From positions 1 to 64,000 of the forward strand of contig CALMII010000038.1 of the NCBI GenBank assembly GCA_937864115.1: 64,000 nucleotides of DNA. The letters are read 5' to 3'. Each line of letters begins with the position of its first letter. Positions within the stretch are counted from its first letter, which is position 1. A model generated the notes under the pieces. The model ran no database searches, was not told the DNA's origin, and was given only the letters and a program-made list of their open reading frames with translations. Origin of the DNA: an uncultured Steroidobacter sp. (GTDB lineage: Bacteria > Pseudomonadota > Gammaproteobacteria > Steroidobacterales > Steroidobacteraceae). This document shows positions 42,512 through 51,346 of this stretch, piece by piece. A program made the position numbers and the translations under genes.

Positions 42512-44386
42512 TTATGGTTTCCCTACCAATTCGTCGAGCTGCGCCGCGAGGGGAACCTGGTACAGCGGGCGGGCCCTGGCATAGATGCGCTGCGCCATCT
42601 GCTTGCCGTCGGTGGTCTTGAGCAATTCCTCGTAGAGATCCTTGACCAGTTTGCGGCGGCCAATGGTCGTCAGGTAGTTCTCGAGGCGCGGCCACGCGGG
42701 GGTGTAGCCGGCGCGGATCGCATCGAGCAGCCAGCTGTGCGCAATCATGGCGTTGGTCGATGTCGTGAGATGGAAGGCCTCGTCGAGTTCAGCCATGCGT
42801 GCGCTCGACAGATCCGCCGGCATGTTGTCGAGGAAGTGCAGCCATTCGTGCGTGGTCCACTTCGACGTGTCCAGCGACTTCGCCGGCGTCGCGCCTTTCA
42901 GCCACGCATCGCGCTGTGCGTCGATGCGCTTGAAGGCATCCGAATGCGGCAGCACCGCGAGCGCCGGAATGCCGGGTTCATCGAGCCACACCTGCAGCTC
43001 GGCCCGCGTGATGCGCGCATCCGCCCGATCGAGTTCGTGCTTCGTCAGATAGTCGACGAACGTCCCGGCGCTGATGCTCTGGAAAGCGAAGTGATCGAAG
43101 TAGCCGCGCAGGAAGCGGTCGAGTTCGGCCCGGCCCAGTCGCGACTCCAGGAAACCCAGAAACAGCCGACCCTTTTCGTAAGGCACATCGGAAAACGCAT
43201 CGTCCGGATCGCGGCCCTTGAGATCCATGTCGAGCTTCGTCAGCGCCGCATCGCCCTGCTCCGTGAGATCGGCAATATCGCGCTGCAGCGACTGCAGTCC
43301 GAGCGTGTCCTCCATTTCATGGCGCTCGCGGCCGTAGAGCGCTTCGATGATGCGGCGCTCCAGGTAGGTGGTGAATCCTTCGTTGAGCCAGACGCTGTCC
43401 CAGTCTGCGTTGGTCACGAGATTGCCGGACCAGGAATGCGCCAGTTCGTGGGCGATCAGCGAGACGAGGCTGCGATCGCCCGCGATGGCCGTCGGCGTGA
43501 GGAACGTCAGACGCGGATTCTCCATGCCGCCCCACATGAAACTCGGCGGCAGGATCAGGAGGTCGTAGCGTCCCCAGCGATACGGGCCGAACAGCTTTTC
43601 GCAGGCCTCCAGCATCGACTGCACGTCGGCGAACTCGGCAGCCGCTGCCTCGACGACTGCCGGCTCCGCGTACACGCCCGTCTGTTTGCCAATCGGACGG
43701 AACACCAGATCGCCGACGCCGAGCGCAATCAGATACGAAGGAATCGCCTGCGGCATTCTGAAACGATAATCGCCATCGCGTTGCGCATCGGGATCGTTTT
43801 CCGCGCTCATCACCGCCAGCAGTTCCGGCGGCGTGCGGATGTGCGCGTCGTAAGTGAGGCGCACCTGCGGCGTGTCCTGCAACGGAATCCAGCTGCGCGC
43901 ATGGATCGCCTGCGACTGCGAATACAGGTACGGATGTTTCTTGCCCGCGGTCTGCGACGGTTCGAGCCATTGCAGCCCGCTCGCCTGCGGTGAAGTCTCG
44001 TAGTGGATGCGCACCAACACATCCTTGCCCTGCGCAGACGCCGGCAGCTCGATCGACAGCGGCGCTCCGAGCATCGGCTGCGCCTCGCCGAGCGTGAACT
44101 TCAGCGCGACGGGCTGCGGCTGCAGCAACTCCACCTTGCTGACGGTCAACCCGCGCGTATCGAGCACGATGCGGCGCGACTGCGGATCGAGCCGCTGCAA
44201 CGTCAAATCGGCATGGCCGCGCAAGCGCTTGCGCGCGAAATCCGCCTGCAGATCCAGCGACAGGTGCGTCGCACGGAACTCGCGCGTATTGGCGAATGAA
44301 TGCGCATCGCCGGACGGTACGGCGGCATGAATGGTCGGCGACAGAGTCATCAGCAATGCACCAATGGCGGCAAACCTGACGGACAT
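42512..44386 (-). CDS. Periplasmic M1 family aminopeptidase
   Basis: A 624-residue zinc metallopeptidase with a signal peptide (about 1-22, FAAIGALLMTLSPTIHAA). The substrate motif GGMEN is at 286-290, zinc ligands HELAH at 313-317 and Glu336 in LNEGFTTYLE; the LTA4-hydrolase-like C-terminal helical domain follows. The length and HELAHSWSGNLV resemble the LTA4H/aminopeptidase B branch rather than PepN (about 870). Start MSVRFAAIG at 44386 is chosen for its signal peptide; earlier codons lie in a REP element. It probably trims peptides in the periplasm. Confidence 0.9.
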   Translation of the reverse strand: MSVRFAAIGALLMTLSPTIHAAVPSGDAHSFANTREFRATHLSLDLQADFARKRLRGHADLTLQRLDPQSRRIVLDTRGLTVSKVELLQPQPVALKFTLGEAQPMLGAPLSIELPASAQGKDVLVRIHYETSPQASGLQWLEPSQTAGKKHPYLYSQSQAIHARSWIPLQDTPQVRLTYDAHIRTPPELLAVMSAENDPDAQRDGDYRFRMPQAIPSYLIALGVGDLVFRPIGKQTGVYAEPAVVEAAAAEFADVQSMLEACEKLFGPYRWGRYDLLILPPSFMWGGMENPRLTFLTPTAIAGDRSLVSLIAHELAHSWSGNLVTNADWDSVWLNEGFTTYLERRIIEALYGRERHEMEDTLGLQSLQRDIADLTEQGDAALTKLDMDLKGRDPDDAFSDVPYEKGRLFLGFLESRLGRAELDRFLRGYFDHFAFQSISAGTFVDYLTKHELDRADARITRAELQVWLDEPGIPALAVLPHSDAFKRIDAQRDAWLKGATPAKSLDTSKWTTHEWLHFLDNMPADLSSARMAELDEAFHLTTSTNAMIAHSWLLDAIRAGYTPAWPRLENYLTTIGRRKLVKDLYEELLKTTDGKQMAQRIYARARPLYQVPLAAQLDELVGKP

Positions 44387-44411
44387 GGCGTGCTCCTCGG
44401 GCAGGATGGTT

Positions 44412-44473
44412 TTCTGTGGGTCAGGCTTCAGCCTGACTGTTTTCAGGCCGGCTAAAGCCGGCCCCACAGCAGG
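44412..44473. repeat. REP-like element 5 (A and B)
   Basis: Palindrome A GTCAGGCTTCAGCCTGAC (44420-44437) and B GGCCGGCTAAAGCCGGCC (44446-44463), ending CCCCACAGCAGGAG. It lies between the aminopeptidase start and the mrpG stop, 17 nt after the latter. Confidence 0.85.
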
Positions 44474-44489
44474 AGAAGCTCATGAGCCT

Positions 44490-44834
44490 TCAATCCTCCG
44501 GCGACTGCCGCGCGCGGCGCGCCTCGTGCACGCCGGTGCGATAGATCGCGGCGCGCATGATCATCATCGCCGACACCGGCGCCGTCATGACCATGAACAA
44601 CGTGATCATCAGCTCATGCAGGATGGGACGACCGGCCATCGCGGAGGAGATCACGATCGAAGCGATCAGGATGCAGCCGGTGCCGAGCGTGTTGCCCATC
44701 GAGGGGCTGTGCATGCGCATGTAGAACGTCGGCATCTTCAACAGGCCGATCGCGCCGAGCAGGCACAGCAGCCCGCCGCAGACCAGCAACAGGGAGGCGA
44801 TCAGCGCCGCCCACACGGGCAGTTCGGTCATCAT
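44490..44834 (-). CDS. mrpG: Na+/H+ antiporter subunit G
   Basis: A 114-residue three-helix membrane subunit of the Mrp complex. The MnhG signature LLCLLGAIGLLKMPTFYMRMHSPSMGNTLGTGCILIAS is intact, with helices near 10-30, 50-68 and 72-92. It is the last gene of mrpAB-C-D-E-F-G, overlapping mrpF by 4 nt. Confidence 0.94.
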   Translation of the reverse strand: MMTELPVWAALIASLLLVCGGLLCLLGAIGLLKMPTFYMRMHSPSMGNTLGTGCILIASIVISSAMAGRPILHELMITLFMVMTAPVSAMMIMRAAIYRTGVHEARRARQSPED

Positions 44835-45118
44835 GGCTCGATCACCTCGCCGCGCAGCAGGAACTTGCTCAGCGCCATCGAACTGACGAAGGCGAACAGC
44901 GCGATCAGCACGGCCATGTCGAAATAGATGGTCGACGTGGAGCGGATGCCGAGCAGCAGGATCGACAGCATGCCGTTGACGTACAGGGCATCGAGCGCCA
45001 GCACCCGGTCCTGCGCGGCGGGGCCGCGGATCAGCCGTATGCCGGCGCAGGTCATCGCGGCCATCAGACAGAACTGCGCGAAGCCGGCGGCCCAGTCGAG
45101 AAGCACGATGGCGTTCAT
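44831..45118 (-). CDS. mrpF: Na+/H+ antiporter subunit F
   Basis: A 95-residue three-helix protein of the MrpF/PhaF family: FCLMAAMTCAGIRLIRGPAAQDRVLALDALYVNGM is the family core with the conserved RGP and DRVLALD. Overlaps mrpE upstream and mrpG downstream by 4 nt each. Confidence 0.94.
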   Translation of the reverse strand: MNAIVLLDWAAGFAQFCLMAAMTCAGIRLIRGPAAQDRVLALDALYVNGMLSILLLGIRSTSTIYFDMAVLIALFAFVSSMALSKFLLRGEVIEP

Positions 45119-45600
45119 TCGAAGATCTCCATCAGCGGTCGTTCGTAGCGGTCCTTGATCGTCCGCACCCAGGCGGCTTCGTCATGGATGTCGAGAATGT
45201 GCAGCACCAGCCGTCCCTGCACGCGATCCATGTCGACCCAGACGGTTCCCGGCGTCGCGGTGAGGATCATGGCGAGGATGGCGAGGCCATGCGGATCGCG
45301 CATGTCGAGCGGAATGGTCACCAGGCCCGGCCCGCCGCCCGTGATGCCGCGCAGCACCACCTTCGCCACCATGATGTTCGACTTCACGATGTCGATCAGG
45401 ACGACGAAGACCAGCCCGACCACCACGTACAGATGCTTGACCTTCGGCCGCAGCGGCCGCCAGCTGCGGCTCGAGTTGGCGAAGAAGATCGCCAGCACCG
45501 CGCCCAGCAGCAGGTGGCCGGTCGACAGCGAGTTGTTGAGCAGCAGCCACGCCACGAACAGCGCGATGGCCAAGACGAAAGGAAAGGGTCCGCGCTTCAT
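45115..45600 (-). CDS. mrpE: Na+/H+ antiporter subunit E
   Basis: A 161-residue MrpE: two N-terminal helices (LAIALFVAWLLLNNSLSTGHLLLGAVLAIFFA), a third (YVVVGLVFVVLIDIVKSNIMVAKVVL), then a cytoplasmic domain with ILAMILTATPGTVWVDM, the family signature. Overlaps mrpD by 4 nt. Confidence 0.94.
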   Translation of the reverse strand: MKRGPFPFVLAIALFVAWLLLNNSLSTGHLLLGAVLAIFFANSSRSWRPLRPKVKHLYVVVGLVFVVLIDIVKSNIMVAKVVLRGITGGGPGLVTIPLDMRDPHGLAILAMILTATPGTVWVDMDRVQGRLVLHILDIHDEAAWVRTIKDRYERPLMEIFE

Positions 45601-47240
45601 GGCAGACCCACCGCGGCCGCCGGCTGCGCCAGCACCGCTTCGATGTACATCTGCGGGTCATGCAGGGTCTGCGCGGCCGACTGCAGGTAGTTCATCATCG
45701 GGCCTGCATACGCCGTGAGCGCCATGGTCAGCAGCAAGAGGAACGCCACCGGCCCCGCCTCGATGAAGCGCAGGCGCGGCGTCGTGCGTTCGGTGGACGA
45801 CCAGAACAGGCGGATGCCGATGCGGCTCAGCGCAATCAGCCCGGCAAGTCCGCCGGCCAGCACCGCGACCAGCAGCGCCCAGCTCGTCGGCGGCAACTCG
45901 CCTGTGTTCATGGCCTGCACGATCGAGGACAGCAGGGCGAACTTGCCCACGAAGCCCGACAGCGGCGGCAGGCCGGTGACGAGCAGCACGCAGAACACGA
46001 ATGCGAGGCCGAGGAAGGCCATCGCTGCTGGAATCGCGACACCGACCTCCTCTTCCCTGCTGTACGAGTCGCCGGGCTCGTCGATGTCGAAGGCGCGATA
46101 GCTCACTGCGGGCATGGGCGCGACATCGGCCATGTCGGTGACCGAGCCGGTGCGCGTGCGCTCCGTCATGCCGTTCAGCATGAAGAACGCGCCGGTCGCG
46201 AGCACCGAGCTGACCATGTAGAACAGCGCCGGCGCGGTGAGGTTCTGCGCTCCCGACCCGACGGCCGCCAGCAGCGTGCCCGAAGACACGATCACCACGA
46301 ATCCGATCAGCCGGCTCAACTGCTGCGATCCCACCAGACCGACGATGCCGAACACCAGGGTCGCGAGTCCGCCGTAATACAGCCACTCGCCGGCCAGCGG
46401 CGCCGGTGCCGCGGCATCGCCCAGCAGCACGCTCAATCGCAGCACGGCGTACACGCCCACCTTGGTCATGATCGAGAACACGGCGGCGACGGGTGCGCCG
46501 GCCGCGGCGTACGCCGGCGGCAACCAGAAATTGAGGGGCCACGTCCCCGCCTTCACCAGGAAGGCAATCGCCATGATGGCGACGCCGGCATCGAACAGTC
46601 CGCGATCCGTCGCCGCGATGGTGCTCCAGCGCACGCTCAGATCCGCCATGTTCAGCGTGCCGGCGATGCCGTAGATCAGCGCGAGCCCGGTGAGGAACAG
46701 CAGCGACGCCACCAGGTTGACGACGATGTACTGCAGACCCGCCTTGACGCGGGCCGGGCCCGAGCCGTGCAGCATCAATCCATACGAGGCGGCCAGCAGC
46801 ACTTCGAAGAACACGAACAGGTTGAACAGGTCGCCGGTCAGGAACGCGCCGTTCAATCCCATCAGCAGGAACTGCGACAGCGGCAGGTAGTGCACGCCGA
46901 CGCGTTCCCAGCGTGCCACCGAATACAGCAGCGCCGGCAACGCCAATATCGCGCTCAGCGCGACCATCAGGGCCGAGAGACGATCGACCACCAGCACGAT
47001 GCCGTACGGCGCCGGCCAGGCGCTGATGGGATAGACGCCGATCCCCTGATGCCACACGTGCGGCACGGCGTCGGTGGTCAGCCACATCAGCCCCAGTGCG
47101 ACGGCGAGTTGCGCGAGCGTCGACAGCAGCGCGATCGATTCGCGCACGCGCCGCTGCGATTCCGGAAACAGCAGCAGGGCCGCGCCCGTCACCAGCGGCA
47201 GGACGATCGGCAACGCCGGCAGATGCGCCCACGGGGTCAC
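45597..47240 (-). CDS. mrpD: Na+/H+ antiporter subunit D
   Basis: A 547-residue antiporter-like subunit homologous to complex I NuoM/N. About 14 helices. Key residues: the Glu in FNLFVFFEVLLAASYGLML and the Lys in VKAGTWPLNFWLPPAYAAA and MTKVGVYAVLR, which form the proton path. It starts at GTG 47240, overlapping mrpC by 4 nt. A soluble insert of about 40 residues (TDMADVAPMPAVSYRAFD and after) interrupts the late helices. Confidence 0.94.
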   Translation of the reverse strand: MTPWAHLPALPIVLPLVTGAALLLFPESQRRVRESIALLSTLAQLAVALGLMWLTTDAVPHVWHQGIGVYPISAWPAPYGIVLVVDRLSALMVALSAILALPALLYSVARWERVGVHYLPLSQFLLMGLNGAFLTGDLFNLFVFFEVLLAASYGLMLHGSGPARVKAGLQYIVVNLVASLLFLTGLALIYGIAGTLNMADLSVRWSTIAATDRGLFDAGVAIMAIAFLVKAGTWPLNFWLPPAYAAAGAPVAAVFSIMTKVGVYAVLRLSVLLGDAAAPAPLAGEWLYYGGLATLVFGIVGLVGSQQLSRLIGFVVIVSSGTLLAAVGSGAQNLTAPALFYMVSSVLATGAFFMLNGMTERTRTGSVTDMADVAPMPAVSYRAFDIDEPGDSYSREEEVGVAIPAAMAFLGLAFVFCVLLVTGLPPLSGFVGKFALLSSIVQAMNTGELPPTSWALLVAVLAGGLAGLIALSRIGIRLFWSSTERTTPRLRFIEAGPVAFLLLLTMALTAYAGPMMNYLQSAAQTLHDPQMYIEAVLAQPAAAVGLP

Positions 47241-47581
47241 TTGTCGCGCTCCTTGCCGTCGACGTGGTCGGTGCCGGTCAGTCCGCGCGCGGCCAGCATC
47301 ACGACCAGGAACAGCGCGGTGGTCGCGAAGCTGATCACGATCGCCGTCAGCACCAGTGCCTGCGGCACCGGATCGGCATACAGCAGCGGATCGGTCGCGC
47401 CGTCCGCGCGGATGATCGGCGGCCGCTCCACCGTGAGCCGCCCCATGCAGAAGATGAAAAGATTGATCGCATACGACAGCAGCGCCAGCCCGACGATCAC
47501 CTGGAACGTGCGCGGCCGCAGGATCAGCCAGACGCCCGAGCCGGTCAGCACGCCGATGGCAAGTGCATAGACGAGTTCCAT
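47237..47581 (-). CDS. mrpC: Na+/H+ antiporter subunit C
   Basis: A 114-residue NuoK-like subunit with three helices: MELVYALAIGVLTGSGVWLI, FQVIVGLALLSYAINLFIF and VLTAIVISFATTALFLVVML, and the linker DPVPQALVLTAIVI typical of MrpC/NuoK. It starts inside the TGATG junction with mrpAB. Confidence 0.94.
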   Translation of the reverse strand: MELVYALAIGVLTGSGVWLILRPRTFQVIVGLALLSYAINLFIFCMGRLTVERPPIIRADGATDPLLYADPVPQALVLTAIVISFATTALFLVVMLAARGLTGTDHVDGKERDK

Positions 47582-50517
47582 CACTGCGCTCCCGTCGGCG
47601 CGTCCGCCGCCGCTTCGACATGCACCTGGGTCGCCGCCGCGACCGCCGCCGGACGACGATGGCTGCGCAGCGACTGGTGAGCAATCGCGACCAGCATCAG
47701 CACGGTGGCGCCGATCACCAGCATGTACACGCCGATGTCGAACAGCAGCACCGAGGAAACATGGATCTCGCCGACGATCGGCAGCGTGCCATGCCACGCG
47801 AGCGCGCTGAGGAACGTATGCGACGCCAGCCACGCGCCCATGCCCGCCGCCGCCGCCGCCAGCAATCCGGCGGCCATCCAGTACTGCGGATGGATGCGCG
47901 TGCGCGACTCGACCCACATGGTGCCGGCGACGATGTACTGCGCGACCACGGACGTTGCCATCACCAGGCCGCCGACGAAGCCGCCGCCCGGCGCGTTGTG
48001 CCCACGCAGCAGGAAGAACACCGAAACCAGCCCCGCCATCGGCAGCAACAGCCGCACGATGACGGCCGGGATCTGCATGTAGCTCGGCGGCAGCTGCTCG
48101 TCCGGATCCGGCAGGGCTGTCAGGCTGCGCGGCGCATCGTCGCGCTGGGCGCGCGGCACGCTCATCGACTCCGGCGCCGGGCGGAAACGTCGCAGCAGCG
48201 CGAACACCGTGAGCGCGACGATGCCCACCACCGTGATTTCACCGAAGGTGTCGAAGCCGCGGAAGTCGACCAGGATCACGTTGACCACGTTGCTGCCGCC
48301 GCCCTGCGGCAGCGCGCGCTCGATGAAGAATTCCGCCAGCGTCTGTTCGCCGCGCGGGCGGGTCATGATGGCGAAGGCGAAACTCGCCATGCCGAAGCCC
48401 ACTGCGGTGGCGATGAACAGATCGCGAACCCGGCGCGCGCGCGCGCGCAGCGTGCGCCGGTCGGGGTCGTCGACTTCGATGCGCCGCGGCAGCCAGCGCA
48501 AGCCGAGCAGGATCAGCACGAGCGTCACGACTTCGACTGCGATCTGCGTCAGCGCCAGGTCGGGCGCCGAAAACCAGGCGAAGGTGAGACAGGTGATGAG
48601 CCCGGTGCCGCCCAGCATGACGAGCGCCGCCAGCCGGTGATACTTCGCCTGCATCGCCGCGCCGATGGCGCAGGCCGCGCCGATCAGCCACATCAGCGCG
48701 AAGGCCGGATCGACCCGCGACGGCGCCTGCGTGCCCCAGAAGGTGAAGCTTTCGTGCAGTGCGACCCAGGCCGCACCGACCGAGACGCACACCACCACGA
48801 CGAGCTGGGTCTGCAGATGACGCGAGTACAGCCGGCGCTTGATGCGATCGGCCGACCGGATCAGCGCGACGATGATGACGTCGAACGCGCGCCGGCCGTC
48901 GAAGCGATCGATCAGCGGCGCGGCGCCATGCACTTCGCCGCGCCGCTTCAGGAACAGATAGAAGCCCGCGCCGCCCGCCAGCGCCAGCACGCTCATGACC
49001 AGCGGCTGCGTCAGTCCGTGCCACACGGACAGGCTGAACTCCGGCATTCCCAGGCCAAGGATCGAGCGGCCGGCACTGTGGAGGAATGGCCCGACCGTCA
49101 CGGCCGGCATGACACCGACCAGCAGACACGCCGTCACCAGCAGTGCGCTCGGCGCCAGCATCCAGCGATGCGGATCGTGCGGCGTGCGCGGCAGATTGTC
49201 GGCGAGCGGACCGAAGAACACCTGGTGGATGAAGCGCAGCGAATACGCCACGCTGAAGGCGCTCGCGAGCGTCGCCACTGCGGGCAGACCGATGCGCAGC
49301 CACGGACTGTGTCCGGCAAAGATGGTCTCGGCGAAGAACATTTCCTTGGACAGGAAGCCGTTGAGCAGCGGCACGCCGGCCATCGCCGCCGCCGCCACCG
49401 TTGCCAGCGTCGCCGTGATCGGCATGGCCTTGGACAACCCGCTCAGCAGCCGCAGATCGCGCGTGCCCGTTTCGTGGTCGACGATGCCCGCCGCCATGAA
49501 CAGCGACGCCTTGAACGTCGCGTGATTCATCATGTGAAAGACGGCGGCGATCAGCGCCAGCGGACTGTTCATGCCCAGCAGCAGCGTGATCAGCCCGAGA
49601 TGACTGATGGTCGAATACGCCAGCACGCCCTTCATGTCGCGCTGGAACACGGCCGCGAATGCACCGATCAGCAGCGAACACAGTCCCGCCCCGCCGACGA
49701 TGAAGAACCACAGATCGGTGCCCGCCAGCACCGGCCACAGCCGCGCCAGCAGGAACACGCCCGCCTTCACCATCGTCGCTGAATGCAGGTACGCGGATAC
49801 CGGCGTCGGCGCGGCCATCGCGTTCGGCAGCCAGAAGTGGAACGGGAACTGCGCGCTCTTGGTCAGCGCGCCCAGCGCCACCAGCACGACGGCGATCGGA
49901 TACCACTCATGCGCGCGAATGATCTCGGCGGACGCGAGCACCTGGTCGAGATCGTAGCTGCCAGCGATCTGGCCGATGACGATCACGCCGGCGAGCAGAC
50001 ACAGTCCGCCGGCCGCCGTGACGGTCGAGGCCATGCGGGCACCACGCCGCGCATCGGGCAGGTGATACCAGTAGGCGATCAGCATGAACGAGGTCAGGCT
50101 GGTGAGTTCCCAGAAGATCACCAGCTGGATCAGGTTGCCCGACAGCACCATCCCGACCATCGCGCCCATGAACGCGAGCAGGAAGGAGAAGAAGCGCGGC
50201 ACCGGATCGGCCGGCGACATGTAGTAGCGCGCATAGAGCACCACCAGCGCGCCCATGCCGGTGACGAGCTGCGCGAACAGCCAGGAATAGCCGTCGAGCC
50301 GCAGATAGAAATCGAGTCCGAACTGCGGCAGCCAGGGAATGACGACACGGACGACTTCGCCGTCGGCGATCTGCGGGAACAGGCTGATAGCGAGGCCGAA
50401 ACAGGTGATGCTCACCGCTCCCGCGAGCCAGGCCTCGGCGTTGCGGGCATTCGACGGCAGGAAGGCGGCGCACAGCGCGCCCAGGAACGGCAACAGGACG
50501 ATCAATGTCAGCTGCAT
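47581..50517 (-). CDS. mrpA: Fused Na+/H+ antiporter subunits A and B
   Basis: A 978-residue protein joining MrpA (NuoL/M-like, about 1-750) to an MrpB domain (about 830-960: MAGLVSVFFLLRGHNAPGGGFVGGLV). The A part carries the proton-path Glu in LVIFWELTSLTSFMLI and Lys in TKSAQFPFHFWLPNAMAAPTPVSAYLHSATMVKAG, then the A-specific C-terminal extension. This AB fusion is the PhaAB form of many proteobacteria. It heads the operon AB-C-D-E-F-G, exchanging cytoplasmic Na+ (or K+) for protons at alkaline pH or high salt. Confidence 0.95.
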   Translation of the reverse strand: MQLTLIVLLPFLGALCAAFLPSNARNAEAWLAGAVSITCFGLAISLFPQIADGEVVRVVIPWLPQFGLDFYLRLDGYSWLFAQLVTGMGALVVLYARYYMSPADPVPRFFSFLLAFMGAMVGMVLSGNLIQLVIFWELTSLTSFMLIAYWYHLPDARRGARMASTVTAAGGLCLLAGVIVIGQIAGSYDLDQVLASAEIIRAHEWYPIAVVLVALGALTKSAQFPFHFWLPNAMAAPTPVSAYLHSATMVKAGVFLLARLWPVLAGTDLWFFIVGGAGLCSLLIGAFAAVFQRDMKGVLAYSTISHLGLITLLLGMNSPLALIAAVFHMMNHATFKASLFMAAGIVDHETGTRDLRLLSGLSKAMPITATLATVAAAAMAGVPLLNGFLSKEMFFAETIFAGHSPWLRIGLPAVATLASAFSVAYSLRFIHQVFFGPLADNLPRTPHDPHRWMLAPSALLVTACLLVGVMPAVTVGPFLHSAGRSILGLGMPEFSLSVWHGLTQPLVMSVLALAGGAGFYLFLKRRGEVHGAAPLIDRFDGRRAFDVIIVALIRSADRIKRRLYSRHLQTQLVVVVCVSVGAAWVALHESFTFWGTQAPSRVDPAFALMWLIGAACAIGAAMQAKYHRLAALVMLGGTGLITCLTFAWFSAPDLALTQIAVEVVTLVLILLGLRWLPRRIEVDDPDRRTLRARARRVRDLFIATAVGFGMASFAFAIMTRPRGEQTLAEFFIERALPQGGGSNVVNVILVDFRGFDTFGEITVVGIVALTVFALLRRFRPAPESMSVPRAQRDDAPRSLTALPDPDEQLPPSYMQIPAVIVRLLLPMAGLVSVFFLLRGHNAPGGGFVGGLVMATSVVAQYIVAGTMWVESRTRIHPQYWMAAGLLAAAAAGMGAWLASHTFLSALAWHGTLPIVGEIHVSSVLLFDIGVYMLVIGATVLMLVAIAHQSLRSHRRPAAVAAATQVHVEAAADAPTGAQ

Positions 50518-50844
50518 GACCGACCGCTCCTTTTTCTCATCTCTCTCTGCCTCTTCGCCATCGTCGCCTGCTTGATTCGGGGCATGCCGGACCGCACGCC
50601 GGCATTCGTGGAGCGGTGTAGTGTCGGTTCCGCGCTAACTGCTTTCCTTGGGCGCATGGCGCCGCGTGGTGATACCGCACCGCATCCTGACGGAAGCAGC
50701 GACGGCCGCCAGATCGTAGCGGCAATCGCCGGAGCACGCACGCATTGTTTTCATTCGGGATTACGCTCGGCATCGCGGCCCAACCCCGTGCCGCGAAACG
50801 CGCGCGTGAGTACACTTCGTCGCGTCATTCTGGAAGTACTGCCC
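50518..50844. other. 327-bp divergent intergenic region
   Basis: Lies between the divergent starts of mrpAB and a lipoprotein gene. It should carry both promoters, but none stands out; no palindrome of the REP family, tandem array or small open frame with a good ribosome binding site was seen. Confidence 0.5.
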
Positions 50845-51264
50845 ATGAAAAAGTCTTTCGCCACGGTTCTCGCGCTGCTTGCGCTGGCGGCCTGCGGCAA
50901 TTCGCCGAGCCCTGCTCCGGTCGCGGCCCGTTCTTCCGCGCCCTCCGTCGACAACCTGCCGGCCGACGGCGCCTTCGTCGGTCGCGTATGGGTGTCCACC
51001 CGGCCGGGACGACCGCTCGGCTCCATGATCGTGTTCCTGCCCAATCGCAGCCTGATCATGGATTCGTGTTTCGAGACCTACCGGATCTCGGAATGGGGCG
51101 TCATGGGCGACACCATCCGCTGGCGCGAGGACAGCATTCCGATCGAAGCGTCGGTGTCGCTGCCCAGCCCGGATGAACTGACGCTGCAGATCGTCGGACA
51201 GAACGAGGCGCAGACGTATATCGCGGCGTCCGTGCCGTACGTGTGTCCGGACATGCCGAAGTGA
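50845..51264 (+). CDS. Small predicted lipoprotein, function unknown
   Basis: A 139-residue protein with a lipoprotein signal: MKKSFATVLALLALAACGNS, lipobox LAAC with the lipid-bearing Cys at residue 17. The +2 residue is Gly, so outer-membrane sorting is expected. The mature part holds a compact beta-rich domain (FVGRVWVSTRPGRPLGSMIVFLPNRSLIMDSC, WREDSIPIEASVSLPSPDEL) of a type often annotated as META- or heat-shock-like, though I do not assert a family. It ends 17 nt before the convergent trhO stop. Confidence 0.75.
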   Translation: MKKSFATVLALLALAACGNSPSPAPVAARSSAPSVDNLPADGAFVGRVWVSTRPGRPLGSMIVFLPNRSLIMDSCFETYRISEWGVMGDTIRWREDSIPIEASVSLPSPDELTLQIVGQNEAQTYIAASVPYVCPDMPK

Positions 51265-51267
51265 AGC

Positions 51268-51346
51268 TTGTAGGTCAGGCTTTAGCCTGACTCCTTGGTT
51301 TGGCCTGATTCCTCAGAAGGCCGGCTGAAGCCGGCCCCACAGGAAG
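51268..51346. repeat. REP-like element 6, overlapping the 3' end of trhO
   Basis: Palindrome A GTCAGGCTTTAGCCTGAC (51274-51291) and B GGCCGGCTGAAGCCGGCC (51319-51336), with a degenerate extra A half (TGGCCTGATTCC) between them. The trhO stop codon TAA lies inside palindrome A. Confidence 0.85.

Noticed and set aside
45660..47570. A 636-codon plus-strand frame opposite mrpD
   Set aside because: Composition is dominated by Gln, His, Arg and Asp, typical of the complement of membrane-protein codons; no start signal or domain.
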